The translations under genes and the position numbers were made by a program. The notes under the pieces were generated by a model, which did no database searches, had not been told where the DNA came from, and saw nothing but the letters and a program-made list of their open reading frames with translations. Source: Stomorhina lunata (lineage: Eukaryota; Arthropoda; Insecta; Diptera; Rhiniidae). Taken from it: 64,000 bases of DNA. The stretch is from contig OW121740.1 of the NCBI GenBank assembly GCA_933228675.1, forward strand, positions 162,884,806-162,948,805, written 5' to 3'. This document shows positions 28,146 through 41,477 of this stretch, one piece after another (position 1 is the first letter of the stretch; each line of letters begins with the position of its first letter).

Positions 28146-29812
28146 AAATTTTTAAGAGAAAATATTGATATAAAATTTTTATTAAAAAATGTTCGATAAA
28201 AAATGTTTATGGAAATATTTTTAATACAAAATTTTTATAGAGGAATTTTTAATATAACAATTATTTGATATAAAATTTTTATAGAAAAATTTTTGACACA
28301 AAATTTTTATAAAAAATGTTTGATATAAAATTTTTATAGAAAAATATTTGATATAAAATCTTTATAGAACAATTTTTGATATAAAATTTTTACAGAAAAT
28401 TTTTAATATAAAGTTTTTATAGAAAAATTTTTAATATAAAATTTTTATAGAAAAATTTTGATAGAAAATTTTTACAGAAAAATTTTTAATATAAAATTTT
28501 TATAGAAAAATTTTTGATACAAAAATTTTTAATATAAAATTTTTATGGAAAAATTTTTGATAGAAAAATTTTTGATACAAAAATTTTTAATATAAAATTT
28601 GTATAGATAAACTTTCCAAATAAAATTTTTCTGTAAACATTTTTGTACAATTTTTAAAGCAAGATTTTTGATATAATTTTTTTTTTACAAAAATTTGCGA
28701 TAGAAAAATTTCTGTAGAAAAATTTTCAATATAAAATTTTATACAAAAATTCTTGATATAAAATTTGTATAGAAAAATTTTCGATATAACATTTTTTAGA
28801 AAAATTTTTATAGAAAAATTTTCTTTATAAAATTTTTATAAACAAAATTTCCTTATTGCATAGAAAAATTTTTGTTATAAAATTTTTATAAGAAAAATTT
28901 CGTTATAAAATTTTTATAAAAAAATTTTCGATACACAAATTTTATAAAAAAAATGTTCGTTATAAAATTTTTATAGACATACATATAATTTTTTTCAGAA
29001 ATGATTTCGATATAAAATTTTTATAGAAAAATTTTAGTTATAAAATTTTCATAGAAAAATTTTAGTTATAAAATTTTCATAGAAAAATTTTCAAAATTAA
29101 AGTTTTATTGAAAAGATTTCGATATAAAATTTTTATAAAAAATGTTCGATATAATATTTTTACAGCAAACAAAATTATTATAGAAAAATATTCAAATAAA
29201 ATTTTTATAGAAAAATTTTCTATACAAAATTTATATAGAAAAATTTTCTATACAAAATTTATATAGAAAAATTTTCAATATAAAATTTTTATAGAAAATT
29301 TTCGATATAAAATTTTTAATGAAAAATTTTCGATATAAAATTTTTATAGAGAAATTTTCGTTACAAAATTTTTAATGAAAAATTTTTGTTACAAGATTTT
29401 TATAGAAAAATTTTAGTTATAAAATTTTTATAGAAAAATTTCAATAAAAAATTTTTATAAAAAAATTTTCGTTATAAAATTTTTAAAGAAAAATTTTCAT
29501 TATAAAATTTTTAAAGAAAAATTTTCGTTATAAAATTTTTATAGATAATTTTCGTTACAAAATTTTTAATGAAAGATGTTTGTTACCAGATTTTTATATG
29601 AAAATTTTTGTTTTAAAATTTTTATAAAAAATTTTCGATATAAAAATTAAACAAAGAAATTTTCGTTATAAAATTTTTATAGGAAAATTTTCGTTTTCAA
29701 ATTTTAATAGAAAAATTATCGATATAAAATTTTTATAGAAAAATTGATACAAAAAAATTTTTGTTTTAAAATTTTTAAAGAAAAATTTCGTTACAAAATT
29801 TTTGTAGGAAAA
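28146..29812 (+). repeat. A+T minisatellite, GATATAAAA and GTTATAAAA types
   Basis: Roughly 58 degenerate units of about 28 bp with TTTTTATAGAAAAATTTT followed by either GATATAAAA or GTTATAAAA. The left part is mostly the GATATA form and the right part mostly the GTTATA form, linking the sub-families of 22.8 and 10.8 kb. Confidence 0.9.
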
Positions 29813-30112
29813 CTTCTGTTCGGGTAGGACACAGATATTTCTCCAAAATTGTTTATATAAAAAATTAAAAATATATTCGGGGGTTAATTCTTCTTGGTAA
29901 GATGGGGATTCTTTATTATAAGCACCTTTTATCTTTGGGGTTTTTATTGTAAGTGAACATTTCATTTCTTATAATTATTTTAGAAGGCACAAGTATAACA
30001 CTTAAAAACTAAAAGAGAATACAAAAAATTTCGCGAGAGACTGGAAATCTTGCTCCCATCGTTAACACCATGGGGCAATAGAATACAGTCTCTTGTACAT
30101 GAACAACTTCAT
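29813..30112. other. 300-bp insertion inside the minisatellite
   Basis: A non-repetitive block interrupts the array. It contains GGGTAGGACACAGATATTTC, CGGGGGTTAATTCTTC and CTTGCTCCCATCGTTAACAC. No matching inverted ends or partner copy in the window was seen. It is either an inserted mobile-element fragment or an ancient spacer. Confidence 0.5.
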
Positions 30113-31335
30113 TATAAAATTTTTTATAGAAAAATTTTCGTTATAAAATATTTATAGACAAATATTCATTATAAAATGTTTAAAGAAAAGTTTTCATTAT
30201 AAAATTTAAAAAAAAAATTTTCTAGAAAAATTTTCGTTAAAAAATTTTTAGAGAAAAATTTTCGTTTAAAAATTCTTATAGAAAATTTTCGTTAAAAAAT
30301 TTTTAAAGAAAAATTTTCATTGTCAAATTTTTTATAGAAAAATTTTCATCGTCAAAATTTTATAAAAACATTTTCAGTATGAGCTTTTTATAGAAAAATT
30401 ACAAACGGATGCACAAACTTATAAAAATATTCATTATACAATTTTTATAGAAAAATTTTTATTATAAAATTTTTTAAAGAAAAATTTTTATTATAAAATT
30501 TTTTATAGAAAAATATTTATTATAAAATTTTTATAGAAAAATAAAAAAATTTTTATAAAATTTTTAGAGGAAAATTTTGGTTATAAAAATTTAAATAAAA
30601 AAAAAAATTCGTTTCGATATATAATTTTTATAGAAAATTTTTCAATATAAAATTTTTAAAGAAAAATTTTCGATATAATATTTAAAAATTCGTTTTAAAA
30701 TTGATTTTCGATATAAAATTTTGATAAAAAAATTTTCTTTTTAAAGTTTTATAGAAAAATTATTGTTATAAACTTTTATAAAAAAATTTCCTTATGAAAT
30801 TTTTATAGAAAAATTTTCGTGTTAAAAAATTAATAGAAAACATTTTTTTTTTATTAAAAAAGTTATAAAAATTTTATAAAAAATGTCCTTATAAAATTTT
30901 TATAGAAAAATTTTTTTGTTAATTTTTTTTTTTATTTTCGTTATAAAATTTTGATAGAAAAATTTTCATGATATAGAAAAATTTTAACGTTATAAAAATT
31001 TTATACAAGAAATTTCCTTAAAAAATGTTTGTAGAAAAATTTTTGTTGTAGAATTATTTAATAAAAATTTAAAAAAAAAAAATTGTTGATATAAAATTTT
31101 TATAAGCAGAATCTGTGGTTATAAAATTTTTATATAGAAAAATTTCGATATAGAATTTTTACACTGAAAGTTTCTTCATTGAAAAATTTTTATAGAAAAA
31201 TTTTATAGAAACATTTTAGTTATAAAATTTATATAGAAACATTTTTGTCATCAAATTTTTATAGAAAAGTTTTTGTTACAAAATTTTGATAAACAATTTT
31301 CGATATAAATTTAAAATTTTTTTCTAAAAAAAATA
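30113..31335 (+). repeat. A+T minisatellite, GTTATAAAA type, degenerate
   Basis: Continuation of the 28146 array beyond the 300-bp block, with about 40 poorly conserved units. It ends in an A/T-rich stretch near 31335. Confidence 0.85.
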
Positions 31336-32990
31336 AAAAATCTGGAAAATATTATTTTCTCCACACAAATATTCTTTGGATTATCTCAATTGTCTAGTTT
31401 TTTTTTTGTTGTCCTTTACATTTAATTAACTTAATTACAACAAATTGTTAATAACAATACAAATATTTATGCCAACGTGCATCAATATTTAATTATTTGT
31501 ATTTATTTAGAATTAACTTTAATCACGTGTTTGTTTGTGATGATAATTGCCTATGCGTAAGTGTATAAATTTATTTTTTATTACTTTTTTTCACACTCAC
31601 ACACACAAACATTCATAGTAAATACTCTTAACTAATACAAATTTATATGAAAACATTTATACAACACATCTATAGACACAGCTTTTATTATATTGACTCT
31701 TAAGTATTTACATACTTATACATATATAATGTATAATTGTATAAACAAATGTTTTTTGCCAACTGTTTTTATGGTTATGGCCAAAAGTTTAGTACATTAG
31801 TTGAAAACAACACAAGGTTGGTTTTACCAATGACAAATGGAAAAGATCATAAAATATTTGTTTATAGTGCTTTAAATAGGACACATTTTATATGATGGAA
31901 ACTCAAGACTGTTAAGGCAATTAAAATTATGTAATTACATTTACATATTTGTTATAGAATTATAGACAATTATATCAAATTTTAAATAAAGTTTGAAAAG
32001 CTGAATTGAAAGAATTAGTATGATGGCAAAATCGAAAACTTTTGTATGGAAATTTTTTTGAGTCTACACTTTTAAGAAATAATAACCTTTAGTTAATCAT
32101 TTTATTTGCTTGTTTTGTTAATAAATAGATATTAAATATTTCTGTTGCATACCGCAAGGTGTTCCCGCACAAAGAATTGATTACTCTATGTACGTATGAT
32201 TGATATTTTGTAATTGTTATCAATCATACGAACCCTGACTCTACACAAACACAATTAATATAAGAATTTAGTATTACATTACTTTTTTTGTATTTTTCCT
32301 TTCTAAACATTATCATTGTGTTTGTAAACACATTTTTGTCTTTTTAGAAGTTTTGTCCCCAAATAGTTTTTTGACCGGAAATAGCTTTTGCCTTAATATA
32401 GTTTCCTTTCCCCCAATATTTTTCTAGAAACAAAATAAACCTTCTTTATATTGTGTCCAGTGTCATTTCTTAATCTAAGAAAATCCCTCTTTACTACATA
32501 ATATTATTTCCATTAACCAATAAGTCCTTTCTTTATTGATGCTAAAATATTAATTTTATTATTTTGTTTATAAACAATATTAAAACTGACACATGTCGTT
32601 GACACAGTCTCCTGTCCAATGAAAATATATTTTTGGGGCATTTAAGGAATTTATGATTGTGCCTGTAAAAGTCTGTATATGATTTTGTGTGTTTACATAT
32701 GAATGAGGATTGTTTGTGATTGTGTTACAAAAAGTGTGAAAAATATGGTCAGTTTTTGTTTATGTAACATAAAACTCATCTTTTATGGAGCTGTACATAT
32801 ACATACAAATATGAAAGCATGTAATTGTTTGCTTGCGTAAACATATATAAACCAAAGATATAAGGGAAATGTATACATTGTTGAAATATAGTTATTAGAC
32901 CGGCTTGAAAATTAATGAAAATCAAAAGAAATGTGCCTTAGATACACAACGGCATTAAGTTTTTCAATCCTAATTGTTTCTATATTTTTT
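31336..32990. other. Core between inverted GATATA arrays
   Basis: About 1.65 kb of unique A+T-rich sequence separating the forward arrays (22.8-31.3 kb) from the inverted array (33.0-36.4 kb). It contains CACACTCACACACAC near 31590 and an inverted pair ATGATTGATATTTTG / TATCAATCATACG near 32200. No coding frame of note. Confidence 0.5.
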
Positions 32991-35900
32991 TTAATTGTAT
33001 ATTGAAAATTTTTGTATAAAAATTTTACATTAAAAAATAAAATTTTTCTATGTTAAAATTTAATACTAAAAATTTTTCTATTTAAAATTTTTTTCTGTCG
33101 AAATTTTTTCAATTTTTATTTCATATCAAAAATGTTTCTATAAAAGTTTTATATCGAACATTTGTCTATAAAAATTTTATATCGAAAATTTTTCTATAAA
33201 AATTTTATATCAACAATTTTTCTATTAAAAATTTCATATCGAAAATTTTTTCTTTAAAAATTTTATAACGAAAATTTTTCCACTAAAATTCTATATCGAA
33301 AATTTTTCTACTAAATTTTTATATTGAAAATTTTTCAAGAAAAATTATGTATAGAAAATTTATATGAATTTATATGAATTTATATGAATCATTTTTCTAT
33401 AAAAAAAATTTTTCTATAAAAATTTTGTATCGAAAATTTTTTATCAAAAGTTTTTCTTTTAAAATTTTATATTGAAAGATTTTCTATATTAAAATGTAAT
33501 GCCAAAAATTTTATTATTTAAAAATGTTTTTTATCGAAATTTTTTTCTATATTAATATTTTATATCAAAAATTTTCTTTATAAACATTTTATCTTGCAAA
33601 TTTTTCTATTCAAATTTTATATCGAAAATTTTTTGTAAAAATTTTATATCAAAATTTTTTCTGTAAGAATTTTGTATCGAAAATTTTTTTGCAAAATATT
33701 TTTATCGAAAATTTTTCAATTAAAATTTTATATCGGATTTTTTTTTTTTTTAAATTTGATATCGAAAAGTTTTTTACAAAAATTTTTTGTATATAAAAAT
33801 TTTATATCAAAAATTTTATATCGAAACTTTTTCTTTATAAGGAAAACTTTTCTAAACAAAAGTTTTATATTAAATATCTTTGTTACGTAAAAATTGAATA
33901 TCGAAAATTTTTCTATATAAAATTTTTATATCAAATTTTTTTTGTATACAAATTTTATATTTAAAATTGTTATATAAAAATTGTTATATAAAAATTTTAT
34001 ATCGAAAATTTTTCTATGTAAAAATGTTTCTTTTTAAAAATTTTATACCAAAATTTGTTCTATGAAATTTTTAGATCGACATTTTTCTTATAAAATTTTA
34101 TAACGACAATTATCCTATAAAAACTGTATATCGAGCTTTCCCTAAAACTTTAGATCTTGAATTTTAATGTAAAATTTTTCTTTTAAAACTTTTTACGGAA
34201 ATTTTTTTTTATAAAAATATTGTATCTTATAAAATTTCATACATCGAAAAGTTTCCTATAAAATTTTGTATTGAAAATTTTCACTACAAAAATTTTATAT
34301 CGAAAATGTTCTCCAAAAAACACTTATATTGAAAATTTTCTCTATAAAAACTTTATATCGAAAATTTTTCTAAATAAATTTTATATTGAATATTTTTCTA
34401 TAAAAATATTATAACAAAAATTTTTATTTTAAAATTTTATATAGAATTGTTGTAAAACACACATTTTTTTTTTCAAAAAAAATGTATACCGAAAATTTTT
34501 CTAATTAAATTAAATATCAAAAATTTTTCTATAAAAATTTTTATCCAAAACATTTCTTCAAAAAATTTTAAATTTTATTCTTATAAAAATTTTATATCGA
34601 CTAATTTTTTATAAAAATTTTTACTCTAAAAATTTGGTATTGAACACTTTTTAAAAAAAATTGATATCAAAAATTTGTCTATAAAAATTTTATACGAAAA
34701 TTTGTCTATAAAAATTTTATACGAACATTTTTCAATAAAAATTTTATATCGAATATTTCTCTACATAAAAATTTCACATCGATAATTTTTCTATAAAAAT
34801 TTAACATCGATAATTTTTCTATAAAATTATTATATCGCAAATTTTGTTTATTAAAATCTTGTATCAAAAATTTTTTTTCTATAAAAATTTATATCGAAAT
34901 TGTTTTGCTTAAAATTTTATATCGAAAAGTTTTCTATAAAAATGTTATATGGTAAAATTTTCTATAGAAAAGTTTTCTATAAAAATTTTGTATCCAAATT
35001 TTTTGTCCTAAAATTTTATATCGAAAAATTTTCTATAAAAATTTTACATCGAAATTTTTTCGATATGGTAAAAGAAAGTTTTATATTGAAAATATTATTT
35101 ATTTAGATCTTGTATCAACAATTTTTCTTTAAAAAGTTTATATCGAAAAATTTTCTATAAAAATTTAAATTATTTTAAATTTAATTTAAAATAATTCTCT
35201 ACATAAAAATTTCATATCGATAATTTTTCTATAAAAATTTAACATCGACAATTTTTCTATAAAATTTTTATATCGCAAATTTTGTCTATTAAAATCTCGT
35301 ATCAAAAATTTTTCTATAAAAAGTTTATATCGAAAATGTTTCTATAAAAATTTATATCGACATTTTTTCGCTAAAAATTTTATATCGAAAATTATTCTAT
35401 AAAAATGTTATATGGTAAAATTTTCTATCTAAATTTCTAAATTTTTTGTCCTAAAATTTTATAACGAAAAGTTTTCTATAAAAATTTTGCATTTAAAATT
35501 TTTCTAAATGGTAAAATTTTCTATCAAAAATTTTTCTATAAATATATTGGTTTCAATTTTTTTTGTCAAAAAATTTTTCTATAAAAATTTTGTACGAAAA
35601 TTTTTCTCTAAAAATTTTATATCGAATATTTTTCTATTTAAAAATTTTATATCGAATATTTTTCTATATAAAAATTTTATATTGATAATTTATCTATACA
35701 AAATTTTTGTATCGAAAATTTTGCTATTAAAATTTTATACGAAATTTTTTCTCAAAAAATTTTATATCGAATTTTTTTCTGTATAAAAATTTTTTATCGA
35801 TAATTTTTCTATAAAAATTTTATATCGAAAAATTTTCTTTAGAAATTTTATATCGAAAAATTTTCTATAAAATTTGATATTGAAAATTTTTCTACAAAAA

Positions 35901-36440
35901 TTTTGTATCGAAAGTTTTCCTTTAGAAATTTTTTTTATAAAATTTTCTATAGAAATTTTATATCGAAGATTTTTAATTAAGAAGTTTTCCATAAAACTTG
36001 TGTATCGTTATTTTAAAAAAAAAAATGTAATATTGAAATTTTTTCTACAAAAATTTTTTGTCGAAAAAATTTCTTAAAAAGTTGTTTATCGAAAGTTAGA
36101 AAAATAAGTTTTGTATAAAATTCTTTCAATGAAAATTATATGGAAAATCTATCTCTTAAAATTGTTTGATAATATTATCAAAATTTTTTTGTTTTAAATT
36201 TGACATAGAAATTTTTCTTCTAAAATTTTTATATCGAATATTTTTCTTGTAAATTTTTAAACAAAATTTTTATATCGAAAAATTTTCTTTATAAATTTTT
36301 TATCGAAAAAGTTTATCATAAAGAGTTTTAGTGCAGAAATTTCCTGTCAATTTCTTTTGTTGTAAAAAAAATTTTATCAAGCATTTTTTGTTAAAAAATT
36401 TTCTATCGAAAAATTTCTACTAAAGTATTTCCTTTCTATG
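32991..36440 (-). repeat. A+T minisatellite, TATATCGAAAA type, inverted
   Basis: About 120 units with AAAATTTTATATCGAAAA and TTTTTCTATA, the reverse complement of the 22.8-31.3 kb unit. Local duplications are visible: the stretch around 34760-34960 with TCACATCGATAATTTTTC and TTATATGGTAAAATTTTC recurs at about 35200-35430. Three copies of an 11-bp ATTTATATGAA lie at 33359-33391. Open frames rich in F, I, K and N on both strands reflect the repeat. Confidence 0.92.
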
Positions 36441-37536
36441 TTTATCAAACCGCTCTAGTACACAAACATGAATATATATAATATATTGTCAAGGACATGT
36501 AAAGGTATTTGTATACATATGTTGCTGTAACTGTATATCTTTTTGTTTGTATTGGTCTACATGAAAATACAAAAAACAAATACATATGCAAAATTTTACT
36601 GTTGCAATACGAATTAAATGTCCAAATTGCTGGAGTAGCTGTAATTGTTGTAACTGCTGCTTCTGATGTTGTGGCTCTTGTTCTTATTGTTTTTTCACTT
36701 TGTTGTTGCTGCAACAGCTGCCTTTACTTGGTAAATGTATGCAACTAACTGTTGACTTATCAGCATATGAATGTGCGTTTTATTAAAATTCAAATACAGA
36801 CATTTTGGTTACTGTTATGTATTTGTATGAGAAATATCAGAGTTGCACTATAAATACTTTGACATTTAATATTTTATTGTTAATTCAAATTTAAATTCAA
36901 CACTTCTCTTTGTCACACACATACACTAAAATATTGTTAAGCTATGTTTTACATATTCTAGTTATTGTACTCGTATTGTGTCAAATGTTATATCCTTGTA
37001 AAATATTTGTTGTCCCTGCTAATGCTATGGCTGGTTCCTCTTTTGCTAGTGCTCATTCTGTAGTTGTCATATTGTTCTTTGATATTGGTTCAATAATTAC
37101 AAAATATACCGACTTGAGGACTTAAATCCATTAAAATGCTGTTCTCTGAATATATTGCACGTTCGAAAAGTTGTAGTCATGATGGCCTTTAAAATATGCC
37201 ATTGTATGTTCTTCGGGTGTCTTTGCTGGAACATGGTAGAGGCATTTATTTGAAATAGTTGTTCAGATTGGTAAAATCTGAATGCAAGAATGACAAAATG
37301 TTATTATTGTGTTGAGATGGAATGAAATTCATGTGACCAAATATAGATTGCAAATTCTTGTAATGGTTAATGGAAGACTTGATATCTTGTCTACAGTTTG
37401 TAACACTCACCCTTTGCTGAGATAAGTAATTAGGAAATGTCTCTGGAGTTGCTTATTTTGATCTGACATTTTTCTTTATTAAACAGGCAGGCAGTTTTAA
37501 GTAATTTTAAGTTAAAAATTTTTTAAAAACTATAAA
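36441..37536. other. Non-array region, balanced composition
   Basis: Contains trinucleotide-rich DNA (TTGTTGCTGCAACAGCTGCC at about 36701) and C/T-rich stretches to about 37130. Open frames on both strands are short, overlap and show no domain. It may be intronic or regulatory. Nothing more can be supported. Confidence 0.45.
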
Positions 37537-38275
37537 CAAAAACAAGTAAGAAAGTGCTATAGACGGTCAAGCCCGACCATACGATACCCTTCACCACTAA
37601 GGTCAAAAGTGTTATTTTTCCTGTATAGTTGCTAAATTTTGCCATCATACAAACATTTTCTCAAAACTTATATATTTAAGCTGCTTCCGACATTTGGACT
37701 TATATGAGAGCTAGGGTCAAATGTGGTCCGATTATCTCGCAATTTTTCAAATTGATTACAGTTGTTACAAAATAAACTTAAAATTCCCATTATCTTCAGA
37801 CTTACGAGCGTTTAAGTGATTTTTGTCTCATTTAGTGCGTTTTTAAAGAAAAATTTGTACGGGAGCTATGGTTAAATGTGGACCGATTTTAACGAAATTT
37901 GATACAGTGATTTCGGTTTACATAAGCAGTGTTTAACTTAAATTTTGTGAAGAAATATTGATATTTGTGGCCAATATATCAATTCCGGGAAGTAGGACCT
38001 ATGGGAGGTACCATAAATAATGGACCGATTTTGACGAATTTCAATAGCCATGGTCCCATTATCAAATTTCATCAAATTATCTGCAGTTTGATTACAAAGT
38101 TTACATGAGGATCCAGTCAGCCAGCCAGACGGACGGACATCGCTAAATCGACTCAGAAAGTGATTCTAAACCTATTGGTATACTAAAAGGTAGGTCTAAG
38201 ACAAATATTTCCATGCATTACATACATCAGCAAAAACTTATAATACCCTTTCCACCTATAGTGGTGAAATGTATA
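37537..38275 (+). mobile_element. Dispersed repeat family A, complete copy
   Basis: Begins AAAAACAAGTAAGAAAG and then has a short GC-rich stem region around GGTCAAGCCCGACC. Subterminal inverted repeats are ATACCCTTCACCACTA at 37584-37599 and TAGTGGTGAAATGTAT at 38259-38274. The interior holds diverged sub-repeats of the type TATGGGAGCTATGGTCAAAT ... GGACCGATTT, then GACGGACGGACATCGCTAAA near the 3' end. No coding capacity. Such elements are common in fly genomes. The subterminal inverted repeats recall Helentron-type non-autonomous elements, but this is an inference. Confidence 0.75.
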
Positions 38276-39074
38276 ATAATATAAAAGTTGCAAGTCAAAT
38301 TTCCAGACTCGAAATAAAATATCAAGATTTTGCTAAAAAAAAAATGTAGCATACTTTTAGGATCTCCCAAAATCTATTTTATATAAAACTTTTATTGTAA
38401 TTTTATTAAAAATGTCGTTCTTTTTAATTATGCCACTATTAATATAAATGGGTCATTTTTTATATAGTTTTAATTATATAAATATCATAGATTTTTTTTA
38501 TTTATTTTAATTATTAAAGCCTAATTGCTACAGCTATTTTGTTACTATTTGCAACGTTTAAATTGCATTACATATTTAATATCATAACATTTAATATTCA
38601 TTTATAATTAAAAGCTTATAATTAAAATTAAATTACATAATTTTATAAAACATAGGAAACATTTAAATATAGCGCACATTGGGGAGAGCTAAATTTTAAT
38701 TAATGTCACTAAATCAAACATCAAAATAAAATGTTTTAGTTTATTCAAGCCTAGAGGATTATTTTTTTACACGCAACATTTGGCAAAAAATGGAGAGTTA
38801 GTGCAACCGGAATTTTTAGTTTTATGGTAATTTTGGAATTTCTACAAAGACAATCTTTGCATTTTAGATAACATTTCCTCAAGCTGAATTCTACTATTAT
38901 AACAGTTTTTTTTTCTTTGAGTTCAGAATTCTAACACTTCCATAATCAAAGAAGGTCACATTATTTACAAAAACTAAAAAAAACCATCAACATATTTCGG
39001 ATTCACCTTTTAATGTGTATCATTCTAGTTAAATTAAAATTTCGTCTTGCTACGCATCAAAACCAAATGAAATT
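38276..39074. other. A+T-rich, with one MITE end
   Basis: ATGTAGCATACTTTTAGGA at about 38345-38363 is one end of the MITE family; no partner end was found. The rest is unremarkable A+T-rich sequence. Confidence 0.5.
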
Positions 39075-39155
39075 TGTTAACATCGGGGCTCGAACCCAGG
39101 CAGAATTTGATATGTTATGCTAAGTAGTCGATGTGCTAACTAACTAAGCCCAAAC
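39075..39155 (-). repeat. tRNA-derived SINE-like fragment
   Basis: On the minus strand an A-box-like GGCTTAGTTAGTTAGC (39134-39149) is followed about 45 bases later by a B-box-like GGGTTCGAGCCCC (39085-39097), the spacing of an internal RNA polymerase III promoter. The T arm is well formed, but an anticodon stem cannot be drawn, so a functional tRNA is unlikely. A tRNA-derived SINE head or tRNA pseudogene fits best. Confidence 0.5.
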
Positions 39156-39603
39156 AACCTATGTTTTATCATCAAGTGTTTTCTATATATCGATGAACTA
39201 CATATTTCTGAGACCAACCGCATTTATTTGACAAATTGACGATAATATAAGATTTTAAAATTTTGGGATATAATTAGGGTGTTTACGCGAGTATTGTTTG
39301 CTCGATTATGAATTAGAAAAAGTATTCTTGTTTAATTTAAATTGTTGTTATAGCAAATAAAGACCAACTTTGGTTTGAAAGTATTTGCTGCTACTAATGA
39401 TATATTCCATTTTATGCAATAATCAAGGGTTCAAATGAAAACCACTTAAATCAATTATCTACCATTCTATGGTCCATCTTAGGCAATAATTGATGGTTCT
39501 TTTATAATAAATTTAAAGAAATAATCGGGGGTTTTAATATAGCTAATTTTCCATTTATAAAATAATCGTGAATTTAAACATTATCAATTCCAAGCAATAT
39601 TCG

Positions 39604-39655
39604 AGACTTGTAAATTACAACTTGTAAATAACAACTTGTAAATAACAACTTGTAA
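39604..39655 (+). repeat. Short tandem repeat ACTTGTAAATAACA
   Basis: Four copies of a 14-bp unit, ACTTGTAAATAACA with small changes (the first copy is ATTACA). Confidence 0.7.
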
Positions 39656-39764
39656 TATAGACGATTGTGCCTATATATAGTCAATGTAATTTCAGATATA
39701 AATAGCGTAGTCTACCATAGACCTGTTGTGGTATCCAATTGTGGTATTCGTAATTTCAACTATT

Positions 39765-40020
39765 GTTTATTTAAAGGTCCTGTTATAGATTAGTTGAAGG
39801 TGCCATTGCAATCGTAAAACCTACTATAGTCCAGTTGAAGTCTCCGATGTATTCCTAGATACTACTATAGTTTAGTTGAAGATCCCTGTGTAATCGTAGG
39901 TCCCACTATAGTAACAGTACGTCCTACTATAGTTCAGTTAAAGGACGCAATGTAATAGTAGATGCCACTTTTGTCCAGTTTAATATCCCATTGTAAACAA
40001 AGGTAAAAGGTAGTCGTAGA
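39765..40020 (+). repeat. Degenerate tandem repeat of about 41 bp
   Basis: Copies share CTACTATAGTTCAGTTGAAG followed by CCATTGTAATCGTAG-like sequence. The TATAG core recurs at 39784, 39825, 39866, 39908 and 39927 with decaying spacing. The function is unknown. Confidence 0.6.
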
Positions 40021-40444
40021 GCCTACTAATCCATAAGATTAAACTTAGAATTTACGAAATCGAAAGCTGATTTTTATATATAGAAGTAAATAAACTCACT
40101 TAAAATATTTATGGTGACAATATGTTACAAATGTTAATTTGTATTAAAAATAATTTTTTTTATTTTTGTTTCATGTTTTTTATTGCGAATTGTTAAATGT
40201 TTTTGTTAATAAAAAAATTGTTGTATTAAAAATATATATATATATAAAAACCCTATAGAAAAATATCACTCGAGTAATTTTTAGATAAATTTTTAACGAT
40301 TAATTGATTTTCCGAGTAATTAAATAAACCCATTTTCAAGTTATTTGATTACTCAAAAAATTAAAAGTAGAGTACAATGAACACCCTAGATATAATTCCA
40401 TAAAATAAATTAAAAAGTTTTTATAATTGTTGTGAAATGTGTTA

Positions 40445-40695
40445 ATAAATTTATCCCTAGATTATGTCTGTGCCTTGGTAGCACAAAGGACCAATGTCAA
40501 AAAAAAAAAAAAATAGTTTTGAGAAAATTTAATTTCAAGTTTTTATTTTCCATATAAATTCAAAGAAGCATTGTCCAGAAAAAAACTCAGCGGTTTAAGC
40601 CGCTGGGAATCTAATACAATGATTAACTCAAAACAGCAAAAAATTGACATTGGTCCTTTTAGCACCAAGCCACAGATTATAAGCACATAACATTT
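40445..40695. repeat. Inverted repeat of about 45-bp arms
   Basis: The left arm (about 40460-40500, with TGCCTTGGTAGCACAAAGG and ACCAATGTCA) is inverted in the right arm (about 40642-40686, with TGACATTGGTCC and TTTTAGCACCAAGCCACAG). Between them is a second hairpin, CAGCGG / CCGCTG at 40588-40605. A MITE or a small hairpin-RNA locus are both possible. Confidence 0.6.
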
Positions 40696-41477
40696 TTTTA
40701 ACATTCTATAAACCATATTTGATCTCTTCTGTTTAGTAAGCCACAACATATTAAAAACCCTAACATATTTTAATACATTTTTACATATTTATTTTTCAGC
40801 TAAGCACTTGTATTTTATCTAGATAAAAGAACAAAACTATTTTAATGTTGATAATAACAAAACATTAATAAAACTCTTGAATAGAAAATTATGAATGCTT
40901 TATTTTGCATGTAATAAACTCATATTAATAATGATTGCAGTACAGCTTTTGTGAAGTCGCGGTTATGAAAAAACAAACAAAAACAGAAGTTGGTACTGAT
41001 TTATAAAAGTTTTACATATAAAAATATATGCTGTATTTTTTTACATACATATATGTATATGTGCATAATATATGTTAAAATACATAAAAAGATTTTTAAA
41101 ATACAAACGCACATACATACATACATACACATACATACATAGCTTCGTTATTGTTTCGTGTAACGCATAAGCCAAACTCATACATAAACAAACATAGATT
41201 TTAATATAAGTTTACAATATTAATGTGTACTAGCTATTTCTGTTTTTGCATTCATGCATATTATTTATGATCTTTAACCATATTGCAGTATATATGTATA
41301 TAGAGATATCCTGTGACATAAAAATTAGTCCGACTCGATCTATATAAAAATGGAAATTTAAAATTTTAGGAATTTTAAGCAATCCTCTGAAAAAAAGTTA
41401 CATACGTATGAGGACAGGAAAATATTCAAAAATATTTGAAATAAAATTGGGTAAGGCTCAGGCTTGTGAGCAAATAT
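40696..41477. other. A+T-rich with ACAT microsatellite
   Basis: A tetranucleotide ACAT repeat occupies about 41110-41140, with TATATGTATATGTG-type runs around 41040-41060. Nothing else was recognised. Confidence 0.5.

Larger units (their letters stand above)
39156..40440. other. Mixed A+T-rich DNA with short tandem repeats
   Basis: Contains two small tandem repeats listed separately and a (TA)n run near 40228-40242. No gene is seen. Confidence 0.45.

Noticed and set aside
33672..36077. Several frames rich in F, I, K and N on both strands
   Set aside because: They occur in both strands of the minisatellite and follow its period. The same applies to the frames at 1139-2099, 50190-50411 and 53740-53940.
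39075..39155. Functional tRNA gene
   Set aside because: Promoter boxes are visible but no anticodon stem or acceptor pairing can be drawn with confidence.
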